Source: Rhizorhabdus sp.
GTDB taxonomy: Bacteria > Pseudomonadota > Alphaproteobacteria > Sphingomonadales > Sphingomonadaceae
Length of the DNA: 34,446 nucleotides
Assembly: GCF_018006725.1 (NCBI RefSeq)
Contig: NZ_JAGMXV010000023.1
Coordinates: 1 to 34,446, forward strand
Reading direction: 5' to 3'
A model generated the notes under the pieces. It did not search any database and was not told the origin of the DNA. It was given only the letters and a program-made list of their open reading frames with translations. The translations under genes and the position numbers were made by a program. Positions 23,310 through 31,279 of the stretch are shown here, one piece after another; the first letter of the stretch is position 1; each line of letters opens with the position of its first letter.

Positions 23310-23566
23310 ACGACTTCCCATACCGCACGCCAGCCGCCGCCATGGAACTCAAGGCGGCAATCAAACTCGATGATCTCATGCACGCGACAGCGGCGAGGCC
23401 GAACAGGCACCACGACGTGATCCGCGTGCTGCGAGACAACGGGTGGACCGGCCCGGTGCAGGGCGACAGGCAGGGTTTCGACCACAAGGGCACCTTCATC
23501 AGCCGCGCGGAAGCCGCAAAGCGGGTGGGGAAGGAAGGAATCCTATTTACGGAGGATCTGTGGTGA
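23306..23566 (+). CDS. Hypothetical accessory protein
   Basis: This 86-residue basic protein (ATGA overlap at 23306) contains LDDLMHATAARPNRHHDVIRVL, then GWTGPVQGDRQGFDHKGTFISRAEAAKRVG. The last part, with FISRAEAA, is a typical short helical motif of phage accessory proteins that read a DHKGxFxxRxEA pattern. Function unknown. The following gene starts at GTGA. Confidence 0.6.
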   Translation: MNDFPYRTPAAAMELKAAIKLDDLMHATAARPNRHHDVIRVLRDNGWTGPVQGDRQGFDHKGTFISRAEAAKRVGKEGILFTEDLW

Positions 23567-23967
23567 ACGACTGGACACTCTGGAGCGAGCAGCCGCCGAC
23601 ACTGGCGGATGCGGATGAGCGGGGGCTGGTGGAGTGCTACGTCAACGGCGCGCGCTGGTTTTGTGACTGGGACTTCATCCCAAGACTAAGTATCGCCTAC
23701 TGGCGCACGCCAACGTCGGGGCCGGAGGCGAAGATGCCGCCGCATCCCACGTGGACGCCGGGGCCGGAGGCGAAGATGCCACCGCATCCTACGTGCCACT
23801 CAACAGATTGGGTAAAGCCCGCGCCCTCCTGCGACTGCTTGGAGTGGCTTGAGGAGGCGACGGCAGCCCTGCACTACAAAGGCGACTCGTGCCGCCCTAT
23901 CCGCGTGTTCGACTTGCGCGGCATCGTACTCGCCGCCATCGCAGCGAAGAAGGAGGAGAAGCCATGA
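23563..23967 (+). CDS. DUF551-like protein with internal duplication
   Basis: This 134-residue protein uses a GTG start at 23563 with GGAGG about 8 bases upstream. The beginning DWTLWSEQPPTLADADERG, then VECYVNGARWFCDWDF and IAYWRTP resembles DUF551-type small phage proteins (W...PxxxxxV...W...hWxP). A 14-residue unit GPEAKMPPHPTWTP is directly repeated with slight changes (42-base period, 23718-23801). The C-terminus contains CDCLEWLEEATAALHY. The function is unknown. Confidence 0.6.
   Translation: MNDWTLWSEQPPTLADADERGLVECYVNGARWFCDWDFIPRLSIAYWRTPTSGPEAKMPPHPTWTPGPEAKMPPHPTCHSTDWVKPAPSCDCLEWLEEATAALHYKGDSCRPIRVFDLRGIVLAAIAAKKEEKP
23718..23801 (+). repeat. 42-bp coding tandem duplication
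   Basis: Two 42-base units beginning GGGGCCGGAGGCGAAGATGC at 23718 and 23760 differ by only a few bases. They encode the duplicated Pro-rich peptide linking the N-terminal domain to the rest of the protein. The high identity suggests a recent duplication. Confidence 0.8.
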
Positions 23968-24500
23968 CCACCGACAAACCGCAACTCGACGCGACGGAAA
24001 TCCTGCAAGCCCTGAGCGATCTCCGCCGCGCGCTTCGGCGGCTCGCCATCGAGCCGCCAGACGCGATCGAATTTGAGCCCGACGCTTGGTCGCGGGTTGT
24101 ACACTTGATTCGGCGCTCCTTCCAAGGGCTAGCCCTCCCCCCGCCACCGCCTTCTGATCTCAAGAGCCTCTCTGTGATGGGCATCGAGATACGCCGAACT
24201 GATGCATCTCGTCCTGAGCCAGAGACCGCCGCCATCGAATCCCTGCTGGCCGAGAAGGCGGAGTTGCGCGCCCAGCTTGCTATCGAGTCCAAGGCGCGCG
24301 ACGCGCTGCTGCTGGAGAATGAGACGCTGCGCAAGAACGCGGAGCGGTATCGGTGGCTGCGCGGGGATGCGTGCACAGACCGCAGCGCCCGGTGGATGCA
24401 ATGGGAGGTTCGGCAGTGGCGGGCACCGCGTTGGACTTGCGACCTGAACCGCGACGCACTTGACGGCGCAATCGACAAGGCGATGGAGGAGAAGCCGTGA
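23964..24500 (+). CDS. Coiled-coil protein with phage C-terminal domain
   Basis: This 178-residue protein (ATG 23964, ATGA overlap) has an N-terminal helical part (ATEILQALSDLRRALRRLAI), a Pro-rich turn, then a coiled coil ESLLAEKAELRAQLAIESKA and LLLENETLRKNAERYRWLRG. The C-terminal segment NAERYRWLRG...GAIDKAM is a widespread phage tail-end domain of unknown role found in many accessory proteins. It is probably dimeric. It is likely not essential for replication. Confidence 0.65.
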   Translation: MTTDKPQLDATEILQALSDLRRALRRLAIEPPDAIEFEPDAWSRVVHLIRRSFQGLALPPPPPSDLKSLSVMGIEIRRTDASRPEPETAAIESLLAEKAELRAQLAIESKARDALLLENETLRKNAERYRWLRGDACTDRSARWMQWEVRQWRAPRWTCDLNRDALDGAIDKAMEEKP

Positions 24501-24519
24501 CCACCGAAGCGAAGCAAGG

Positions 24520-24804
24520 ATGAAAGAAGCTGCCGTCGAGAAGTACCTACGCGAGCGCGTTGAAGCGCTCGGCGGGCTGTGTGAGAAGTTCACGAGTCCT
24601 GGCCGGCGCGGCGTGCCCGACCGCCTCATCACATGGCCGGGTGGGCGTATGGAGCTGGTCGAGACGAAATCCCCGCGCGGCGGGCTGCGCGTCGCGCAGT
24701 ACCGCGACCACGAGCGCCGAGCCGAACGCGGGGTGCGGGTATACGTTCTGTACTCCAAGAGTGAGGTGGATGGCTACATCGCTTCGCAGGTTCGCAGCCG
24801 ATGA
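24520..24804 (+). CDS. VRR-NUC domain nuclease
   Basis: This 94-residue stand-alone nuclease starts at ATG 24520. The fold shows EKYLRERVEALGG, GVPDRLITWPGGRMELVETK with Asp34 and E48-T-K50 as the PD-(D/E)XK core, followed by RVAQYRDHERRAERG with the conserved Gln. VRR-NUC proteins of this size act as structure-specific nucleases on flaps or Holliday junctions, and in phages they are almost always next to a SNF2 helicase, as here. It overlaps the helicase start (ATGA), indicating that the two proteins are made together. Confidence 0.92.
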   Translation: MKEAAVEKYLRERVEALGGLCEKFTSPGRRGVPDRLITWPGGRMELVETKSPRGGLRVAQYRDHERRAERGVRVYVLYSKSEVDGYIASQVRSR

Positions 24805-26180
24805 TCGCTCAGCCCTTCACCCCGCGCGCATATCAAACGATCGCGCGAGACTTCATCCTGGAGCACGAGCGCTGCAATCTCTGGGCCGTGCCCGGCTTGG
24901 GTAAGACCGCCACTATCTACACCGTGCTCGACATCCTGAAGCTCGCGGGGAGCGGCTTTTTTCCAGCGCTCGTCATCGCCCCCAAGAAAGTGTGCGAACT
25001 GACCTGGCCTGCGGAGCAGAAAAAGTGGGCCGACTTCACCGACATGCGCGTGATCCCCATCCTTGGCGAACGCGACGCCCGCGACGCCGCGCTCCTGCGC
25101 CGCGGCGATCTCTACGTCATCAATTACGAGAACGTGCAATGGCTCGTGGGCGCGCTCAAGAAGCGCTGGCCGTTCCGCATCGTGATCGCGGACGAATCCA
25201 CGCGTCTCAAGAATTTCCGCATGGGCCGCGGCGCCTCGGGCAAGCGCTCGCTCGCGCTCTCCGATATCGCCCGCCAGGTGGGCCGCTGGGTGAACCTCAC
25301 GGGCACGCCTTCCCCGAACGGGCTGCGCGATCTCTGGGGGCAAAACTGGTTTGTCGACTTCGGGGCGCGACTGGGCTCCACGCATGAAGCGTTCATGCAG
25401 CGCTGGTTTTACCAGAATCCCTACGATCGCTCGGTGAAGCCCCGAGACGGAGCCGAGGTCGAAATCCACGCCAAGATAGCCGACGTGACTCTCGCCTTGC
25501 GCGCGGAGGATTGGCTGGACGTGCATGAGCCCCATCACTTCACCACGGTCGTCGAGCTGCCGCCCGAGGCGCGGAAGCTATACACGCAGATGGAGCGCGA
25601 GTTGTTCGCGCGGCTGCGCACGGGGGAGATCGAGGCGGTGAACGCCGGCGTTGCCTCGGGGAAGCTGCTACAAATGGCGAGCGGCGCCGTGTACGATGCG
25701 CAGCAGATAGTCCACCCCCTGCACGATGCCAAGATAGAGGGCCTCCGCAGCATCGTCAACGAGCTGGCGGGGGAACCCCTGCTAGTCGCCTACTGGTTCA
25801 AATGGGAACGCGACATGCTATCCGAAGCCTTCCCGGAGCTGCGCTTCTTCAAGACCGCGCGCGACGAAGCGGACTGGAATGCGGGGAAGATCCCCATCAT
25901 GGCGGTGCACCCCGCTTCGGCCGGTCACGGCACCAATTTGCAGTACGGTGGCCGCGCCATGGCGCATTTCACGCACACTTGGGACCTTGAACTCTACCAG
26001 CAGGTGTGCGAACGTATCGGCCCGGTGAGACAGTTGCAGGCCGGCCTCAACCGCGCCGTACTCCACTACGACATCGTTGCAAAAGACACCCTGGATGAAG
26101 AAGTGATCGACCGCAGAACGTCGAAGCGCTCCGTGCAGGACGCGCTGATGCTGGCCCGCGCTCATCGGGGCGACGAGTGA
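24801..26180 (+). CDS. SNF2-type superfamily 2 helicase
   Basis: This 459-residue ATPase has Q-like motif FTPRAYQTIA near 6-15, Walker A PGLGKT at 31-36 and Walker B DEST at 131-134 (the DEST form usual in phage SNF2 proteins). Motif III is LTGTP at 166-170, and the C-terminal motif VI is ERIGPVRQ at 404-411, where cellular members have R-x-x-R-x-GQ. It translocates on double-stranded DNA and is commonly paired with the VRR-NUC nuclease encoded just before it. Its role may be in recombination-dependent replication or strand separation. It overlaps the next gene (GTGA). Confidence 0.92.
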   Translation: MIAQPFTPRAYQTIARDFILEHERCNLWAVPGLGKTATIYTVLDILKLAGSGFFPALVIAPKKVCELTWPAEQKKWADFTDMRVIPILGERDARDAALLRRGDLYVINYENVQWLVGALKKRWPFRIVIADESTRLKNFRMGRGASGKRSLALSDIARQVGRWVNLTGTPSPNGLRDLWGQNWFVDFGARLGSTHEAFMQRWFYQNPYDRSVKPRDGAEVEIHAKIADVTLALRAEDWLDVHEPHHFTTVVELPPEARKLYTQMERELFARLRTGEIEAVNAGVASGKLLQMASGAVYDAQQIVHPLHDAKIEGLRSIVNELAGEPLLVAYWFKWERDMLSEAFPELRFFKTARDEADWNAGKIPIMAVHPASAGHGTNLQYGGRAMAHFTHTWDLELYQQVCERIGPVRQLQAGLNRAVLHYDIVAKDTLDEEVIDRRTSKRSVQDALMLARAHRGDE

Positions 26181-28522
26181 GCTTCCGCGAGTACCTTCAG
26201 CACGGCTGGAAGCTCTGCGTCATCCCACCGGGCTCCAAAGGCCCGACGGGCGCCGCCGCTACAGGCTGGAACCGCCGCGACCGCGCGATCAGCGACCCCT
26301 CCCTGGGGCCGCAGATCGCGGGAGCGGGGCTCTGCCATGCGTGGAGCGGAACCTGCGCGATCGATGTGGACGACTATCCGCGGGCGCGGGATTATCTGGC
26401 CGCGCAAGGCGTGGACCTCGACGCGCTGATGAACGCGCCTCAAGCCGTGCGCATCAACAGCGGACGGCCAGGCCGCGCAAAGCTGCTGTACGCGCTTCCC
26501 GAGCCCTTGGCTTCTGTCAAGCTCGGCCCATACGAGCAGCAGAGTCCCAAGACGGGCAAGCCGCAGACATATCACGCTTTGGAGCTGCGCTGCGCGACGG
26601 CTGACGGGCTCACCGTGCAGGACGTACTGCCGGAGACGATCCACCCCGAGACAGGCCGCCCATACACCTGGGCTTATGGGGATGACCTCATCGGCCACTG
26701 GTCGGCCCTCCCGGAGATGCCTGAAGCGCTGCGCGCCATCTGGCTCGCGCAGCTCGGGCCGACGCGCGAGAACGCTGGCCCGGTCGCTCCAGTCGGGGCA
26801 GAGTTCGCCGAGATCGAAACGCTACTCGCATCCTTCGGGCCGGACTGCGCTTACGAGGAATGGATCCGCATCGGCATGGCGGTCCACCACGAGACACAGG
26901 GTAAGGGCTTTGCGCTCTGGGACGCGTGGAGCGCGAAGGGCGGAAAGTACAAGGGCACGGCGGATCTGCGCGCTCACTGGGCGTCGTTCCGATCGTCAAC
27001 GTCGAACCCGGTGACACTCGGCGGCTTGCGCGCCGCAGTGGCCGTCAAGCCCGAGGACTTCCCGCTCGATGAGCCCTCGGCCGCCGTAGCGCCCGACGCC
27101 GCGCCCGAGGACATGCGCCCCAAGGCTGTCGTGACGCGGCTACTGGAGTCACGGCTGGTGTTCATCGCCGGGCAGGACGCCTACTACGATCTGGGATCGA
27201 AGGGCGGTGCGTGGCTCACCGATCGCGGCATTCGTCACCTTTTCTGCCCGCACATGCCGACGATCCAGACAACGGGAAAAGACGGCGAGCCAAAAACCAC
27301 GAAGCCGGATCCCGTCGCCCACCTTCGAGAATCCAAGTCCAAGCTCGTCGTTGACGCAGTAGGGTTTCACCCCGGCGAAGGGCGTATCTACACCGAGGAC
27401 GGGCTGCGCTATGCCAACGCGTACCAGCCCGTCGTCGTCCAGCCGCTTCCGCCGCGCCCCCAAGAAATCGAGGCGTTCGAGTTTCTCTGGAGCCGGTTGC
27501 TTGACTCCACTTTTCAGCGCTGGCTTCTGTGTTTCTACGCGCACGCGCTTCAGCGGCCCGGCGTTAAGATTCAGACCGCCCCCGTGCTGTACAGCGAAGC
27601 GACCGGCACGGGCAAGAACACGATCGCCAAGGTGATCCCGGAGCTGCTGTTCGGCACGCGCTGGGTGCGGACCATGACGGGGCAAGTGCTGAGCGGCAAC
27701 TTCAACGACGTGTGCGGTGAGACGTGGTTTCTCTACCTGGAAGAATTGCGGACTGGAAACACGAAGCTCGATCGCCTGCATACTGCTAACAAGCTCAAGG
27801 CGTGGATCACCGATAGCTTCATCGAGATCCATCCGAAGGGCCGCAAGCCTTACGACATCCGAAACCGCATCCAGGTGACGGCAACGAGCAACTTCGATGA
27901 TGCGCTCCAGCTCGACAATAACGATCGCCGTTGGGCGGTGTGCGAAGTGAACGGGAAGCCGCTCACCGAGCGCGAGTCGACCGATCTATACGCCTTTCTG
28001 AAAAGCGAGCGCGCCCCTGGCGTGCTGCGCAAGATATTCATGGACGCCCCGCTCACCGGCTTCAAGCCGAGCGGGCGCGCGCCGAACACGCAGGGGCGCA
28101 CCGCCATGATCCGCGCCGGCCTGGGGGTCTGGGAGTCCAAGATCATCAACATGATGCTGCGCGGCGACGAGCCCTTCAACCGCGATCTGTTCACGCTGAC
28201 CGATGTAGCTGAGCGCCTCGGAGCGGCCGGGCCGAACACGACGCACGCGCTGAGCCGCGTGTTGCGCCGCCACCCTTTCAACTGCACCCCCATGCCTGCG
28301 AGCGGCCGAGTCGAGCGCCTCTGGGCCTGGCGGAACAACAAGCTCTGGCTCGCCCGGACACCGCGCCAGCGCTCTGACTACTTGGACACCGGCGAGCGAC
28401 ATGGCACGCTTCTTGCGTGGTCAGACGACGTGCCGCACAACATCCAGATGATGAGCGCTGAAGCCGACGCCGACGAAGCCACCCATTCCCAGGCGCTTGC
28501 AGATTGCGCCGATCTCCTGTAA
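26177..28522 (+). CDS. Primase-polymerase/helicase fusion (PrimPol + D5-like)
   Basis: This 781-residue protein starts at a GTG at 26177 overlapping the helicase stop. Residues 1-190 are an archaeo-eukaryotic primase (PrimPol) domain with AGLCHAWSGTCAIDVDDY (50-67, catalytic Asp pair at 63 and 65) and INSGRPGRAKLLY. Residues of about 210-290 (FGPDCAYEEWIRIGMAVHHE, GKYKGTADLRAHWASF) are a PriCT-2 linker domain. Residues of about 430-620 are a DUF5906/D5-type superfamily 3 helicase with Walker A GTGKNT (477-482), Walker B WFLYLEEL (517-524) and sensor TSNFDDALQLDNNDRRW (570-586). It should prime and unwind the replication fork for the family A polymerase. Confidence 0.93.
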   Translation: MSFREYLQHGWKLCVIPPGSKGPTGAAATGWNRRDRAISDPSLGPQIAGAGLCHAWSGTCAIDVDDYPRARDYLAAQGVDLDALMNAPQAVRINSGRPGRAKLLYALPEPLASVKLGPYEQQSPKTGKPQTYHALELRCATADGLTVQDVLPETIHPETGRPYTWAYGDDLIGHWSALPEMPEALRAIWLAQLGPTRENAGPVAPVGAEFAEIETLLASFGPDCAYEEWIRIGMAVHHETQGKGFALWDAWSAKGGKYKGTADLRAHWASFRSSTSNPVTLGGLRAAVAVKPEDFPLDEPSAAVAPDAAPEDMRPKAVVTRLLESRLVFIAGQDAYYDLGSKGGAWLTDRGIRHLFCPHMPTIQTTGKDGEPKTTKPDPVAHLRESKSKLVVDAVGFHPGEGRIYTEDGLRYANAYQPVVVQPLPPRPQEIEAFEFLWSRLLDSTFQRWLLCFYAHALQRPGVKIQTAPVLYSEATGTGKNTIAKVIPELLFGTRWVRTMTGQVLSGNFNDVCGETWFLYLEELRTGNTKLDRLHTANKLKAWITDSFIEIHPKGRKPYDIRNRIQVTATSNFDDALQLDNNDRRWAVCEVNGKPLTERESTDLYAFLKSERAPGVLRKIFMDAPLTGFKPSGRAPNTQGRTAMIRAGLGVWESKIINMMLRGDEPFNRDLFTLTDVAERLGAAGPNTTHALSRVLRRHPFNCTPMPASGRVERLWAWRNNKLWLARTPRQRSDYLDTGERHGTLLAWSDDVPHNIQMMSAEADADEATHSQALADCADLL

Positions 28523-28539
28523 CGAGGTAACATCACGTC

Positions 28540-29004
28540 ATGAGCGCCATTCTGACCTTTCTCGGCGGCGGAGCCTTCCGCGCCATCTGGGGCGAGCTCG
28601 CCTCTTTCATGAGCAAGCGACAGGAAGCCAAGATCGAGCTGGAGAAGCTCAGGCTCCAGAAAGAGATCGACGCCGCGCAGCACTCCCAGAACCTCGAAGC
28701 CCTGAAGCTCCAAGCTGAGCTGGGCGTCAAGACGATCGGCGTGCAGGCCGACGCGGACGTGTCCCGGAGCGAAGCAGAAGCCTTCAGGGAGGCGATGGCG
28801 CGAGCCGCTATTCCGACAGGGATCCGGTGGGTCGACGCCTGGAACGCCGCTATCCGGCCGTCCTTCGCGACGATTGGCCTGACCCTCTGGGGGCTGTCCC
28901 TCTGGCGGAACGAGTGGCATTTGACAGAATGGGATCTGTCCATGATCGGCGCTATCGCGGGCTTCTACTTCGCCGACCGCTCGCTCCGACACTTCCGCAA
29001 GTGA
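28540..29004 (+). CDS. Holin, 3-TM (gene-transfer-agent type)
   Basis: This 154-residue protein begins with a short hydrophobic segment (ILTFLGGGAFRAIWGELASF), continues with a charged coiled coil (AKIELEKLRLQKEIDAAQHS) and ends with two hydrophobic segments (IRPSFATIGLTLWGLSL and LSMIGAIAGFYFADRSL). This layout is the GTA_holin_3TM family, which opens the inner membrane to release endolysin. A GAGGTAA site lies upstream. The stop overlaps the endolysin GTG (GTGA), the classic lysis pair. Confidence 0.9.
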   Translation: MSAILTFLGGGAFRAIWGELASFMSKRQEAKIELEKLRLQKEIDAAQHSQNLEALKLQAELGVKTIGVQADADVSRSEAEAFREAMARAAIPTGIRWVDAWNAAIRPSFATIGLTLWGLSLWRNEWHLTEWDLSMIGAIAGFYFADRSLRHFRK

Positions 29005-29468
29005 GCGATTCCGACGCCGCTGCCGTGGCCCGCGCCCTGATATCGCGCTGGGAGGGCTTTCGCTCGCGGCCCTACTTATGTCCGGCCGGCGTGCCCACCA
29101 TCGGCTACGGCTTCACGCACTACGCGGACGGGACGCGCGTCACGCTCACCGATCCGCCGATGGAGCGGGCGGCCGGCGACGCGCTGCTCGATCATCTGCT
29201 GCGCACGAAGTACCTGCGTGCCGCAGCGGTCCTTTGCCCGACCCTGAGCGATCCGGGGCATCTGGGCGCGATCACCGATTTCTGCTTCAACCTTGGTGCA
29301 GGGGCATTGCGGGCGAGCACGCTCCGCCAGAAGATCCTTCACCAAGACTGGAGCGCGGTCCCAGGCCAGCTACGGCGATGGGTCCGCGCACAAGGCCGCA
29401 TCCTGCCGGGGCTCGTTGCCCGGCGCGAAGCGGAGGCTGCATACTTCCCACCCACGGAGACCCTATGA
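29001..29468 (+). CDS. Endolysin, GH24 lysozyme
   Basis: This 155-residue muramidase starts at a GTG at 29001 coupled to the holin stop. ISRWEGFRSRPYLCPAGVPTIGYG (14-37) holds the E18-x8-C27-x5-T33 triad of GH24 lysozymes, with Cys in place of Asp as in several phage enzymes. FNLGAGALRASTLRQKI follows, and RREAEAAYF ends the domain. It has no N-terminal signal-anchor, so it should depend on the holin for export. It cuts the glycan strands of peptidoglycan. Confidence 0.93.
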   Translation: MSDSDAAAVARALISRWEGFRSRPYLCPAGVPTIGYGFTHYADGTRVTLTDPPMERAAGDALLDHLLRTKYLRAAAVLCPTLSDPGHLGAITDFCFNLGAGALRASTLRQKILHQDWSAVPGQLRRWVRAQGRILPGLVARREAEAAYFPPTETL

Positions 29469-29791
29469 ACGCCAAGACCAAAGCCAAGGCCCGTACGCTC
29501 GCCGATTTTCGCGCGGCGCACGATCAGTCCGTCATCGTCCCGAACAAGCTCCGCACCGCGCTGGCTCAGCTCCAGGCGGAGGGCGGCGACGAGAACTGGG
29601 AGTACGAATCGGATTTCCTCCGCCGCGCGGGGGTGTCGAATTCGGTGATCGGCCAGTACCGCGACCAGTTCGCCACCCACATCGCCTCGGTGCGGGTCTC
29701 GACCCACGGCGGGGGCTTCAAGCGCATCTGGATTGCGACCACCAAAGCGGCCGCGAAATTCCGCGCCGTAACAGGAGAGAGCGATGGCTAA
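29465..29791 (+). CDS. Small protein sharing RTLADF motif with next gene
   Basis: This 108-residue protein, ATG 29465 overlapping the endolysin stop, has a Lys-rich start and RTLADFRAAHDQSVIVPNKL at about 11-30. A second part, with WEYESDFLRRAGVSNSVIGQYRDQFATHI, looks like a helix-turn-helix, followed by HGGGFKRIWIATTKAAAKF. It is likely to be a DNA-binding adaptor. The first motif recurs at the N-terminus of the adjacent phosphoesterase, suggesting that both bind the same partner or that the genes share ancestry. Confidence 0.7.
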   Translation: MNAKTKAKARTLADFRAAHDQSVIVPNKLRTALAQLQAEGGDENWEYESDFLRRAGVSNSVIGQYRDQFATHIASVRVSTHGGGFKRIWIATTKAAAKFRAVTGESDG

Positions 29792-30857
29792 GCGAACCCT
29801 GGCCGACTTTCAGCAGGTACACGATCCCCGCACCATCCTCGCGCGGATGGAGGCGGAGCTGAAGGCGGCGCAAGCCGAGAGCGCGGACGCCGTTCGCATC
29901 AAGGAAGTGATCGGCACGCTGAGCGCGCGGCTGCACGAGACGGCGCCGCCGAAGTGGGCACTGTCCCCCGAACCGGCCAAGAAGGACTCCCCAGGGGTCC
30001 CGACGCTGTTCCTGTCGGATCTGCACTGGGGGGAAGTCGTCCACCCCGCGCAGATCGGCAACGTGAACAGCTACAACCTGGCGACCGCGCGAGCCCGCCT
30101 TCGGCATACCGTCGAAACCGCCGTGAACCTGCTGCGGATCGTAGATGCCAAGATGAGCTATCCGGGTATCGTGGTCCCGCTCGGCGGTGACATGATCTCG
30201 GGCAACATCCACGACGAGTTGCAGGCCACAAACGAGCTGAACACAATGCCGACTGTGCTCGATCTCTACGAGCACCTGTGCGGCGCTATCGCTCTGCTGG
30301 CGGATACATTCGGCAAGGTGTTCCTGCCGTGCGTGTCGGGCAACCACGGGCGCGACACACGCAAGACGTGGAAGAAGGACCGCCATCACACGTCGTTCGA
30401 TTGGCTGCTCTATCAGTTTCTCGCGAAGCGCTTTGCGAGCGACCCCCGCGTGACCTTCCAGATCCCCGACGGGCCGGATGCGCTCTACCGCATCTATGGG
30501 CTGCGCTATCTGCTCACGCACGGCGATCAGTTCAAGAGCGGCGATTCCATCATTGGCCCGCTGGGTCCGTTGACGCGAGGCAATCAGAAAAAGCTCGCGC
30601 GTAACAGCGCTGTCGATCAGGCATACGATGTGATGCTCGCGGGGCACTGGCACCAATACATCCACCTGGAGCGCCTCATCGTCAACGGCTCGATGAAGGG
30701 GTATGACGAGTTCGCCTATGACTCGAACTACGGCTTTGAGCCGCCGCGGCAAGGCTTGTGGCTCACGCACCCGAAGTATGGCATCACCTACCGGATGCCG
30801 GTGTTGTGCGAGACACCAAAGGCGCCGAGCAGCTCGGCGTGGGTGAGCGTAAAGTGA
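29784..30857 (+). CDS. Metallophosphoesterase
   Basis: This 357-residue protein overlaps the previous gene by 8 bases. After MAKRTLADFQQVHDPRTILAR and a helical stretch, the calcineurin-like metal site is complete: LSDLHWGE (about 78-85), GGDMISG, SGNHGRDTRK, LTHGDQ and GHWHQ. These residues bind two divalent metals. The family cleaves phosphodiesters or phosphomonoesters; in phages the substrate is generally unknown, and nucleic-acid ends or cyclic nucleotide signals are possible. The 75-residue N-terminal extension is absent from minimal members. Confidence 0.9.
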   Translation: MAKRTLADFQQVHDPRTILARMEAELKAAQAESADAVRIKEVIGTLSARLHETAPPKWALSPEPAKKDSPGVPTLFLSDLHWGEVVHPAQIGNVNSYNLATARARLRHTVETAVNLLRIVDAKMSYPGIVVPLGGDMISGNIHDELQATNELNTMPTVLDLYEHLCGAIALLADTFGKVFLPCVSGNHGRDTRKTWKKDRHHTSFDWLLYQFLAKRFASDPRVTFQIPDGPDALYRIYGLRYLLTHGDQFKSGDSIIGPLGPLTRGNQKKLARNSAVDQAYDVMLAGHWHQYIHLERLIVNGSMKGYDEFAYDSNYGFEPPRQGLWLTHPKYGITYRMPVLCETPKAPSSSAWVSVK

Positions 30858-31279
30858 GCGCCGTCTGGTATCTGGCCGGCCCCATGACGGGCCGGCCGCA
30901 GTTCAACTACCCCGCCTTCATCGACGCCGCCACGCTGCTGCGCACGCTCGGGCACACGGTCATCTCCCCCGCGGAGCAGGATCCGCCCGAGATCCGCGAA
31001 GCGGCCCTGCGCTCCGCGACCGGCGATCTTGCCGACATCGCTCGGCTCGGCGACAGCTGGGGGAAGGCATTGGGCCGCTGCGTCGAGACGATCGCTGACC
31101 GCTGCACGGGAATCGTGTTTCTGCCCACCTGGGAGCGTTCACGCGGCGCCAGACTCGAAGCGATGACGGGGCTGCTCTGCGGGCGGGAGTTCGCCTACTA
31201 CGACCCGTCTGGGGGCTCGGGGCTTTACCCGCTCAGCGCTCGACGCGTCCACGACATCCTGAAACGGAACCTGCCATGA
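30854..31279 (+). CDS. DUF4406 nucleoside deoxyribosyltransferase-like protein
   Basis: This 141-residue protein starts at a GTG at 30854 (GTGA overlap). WYLAGPMTGRPQFNYPAFIDAA at the start is the DUF4406 hallmark (YLAGPMTG, nucleotide-binding loop). CTGIVFLPTWERSRGARLEAM has the WxxSxGAxxE motif of the nucleoside 2-deoxyribosyltransferase fold, where Glu is the usual nucleophile. It probably alters a nucleotide or nucleoside. A DUF5664 protein follows directly. Confidence 0.85.
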   Translation: MSAVWYLAGPMTGRPQFNYPAFIDAATLLRTLGHTVISPAEQDPPEIREAALRSATGDLADIARLGDSWGKALGRCVETIADRCTGIVFLPTWERSRGARLEAMTGLLCGREFAYYDPSGGSGLYPLSARRVHDILKRNLP

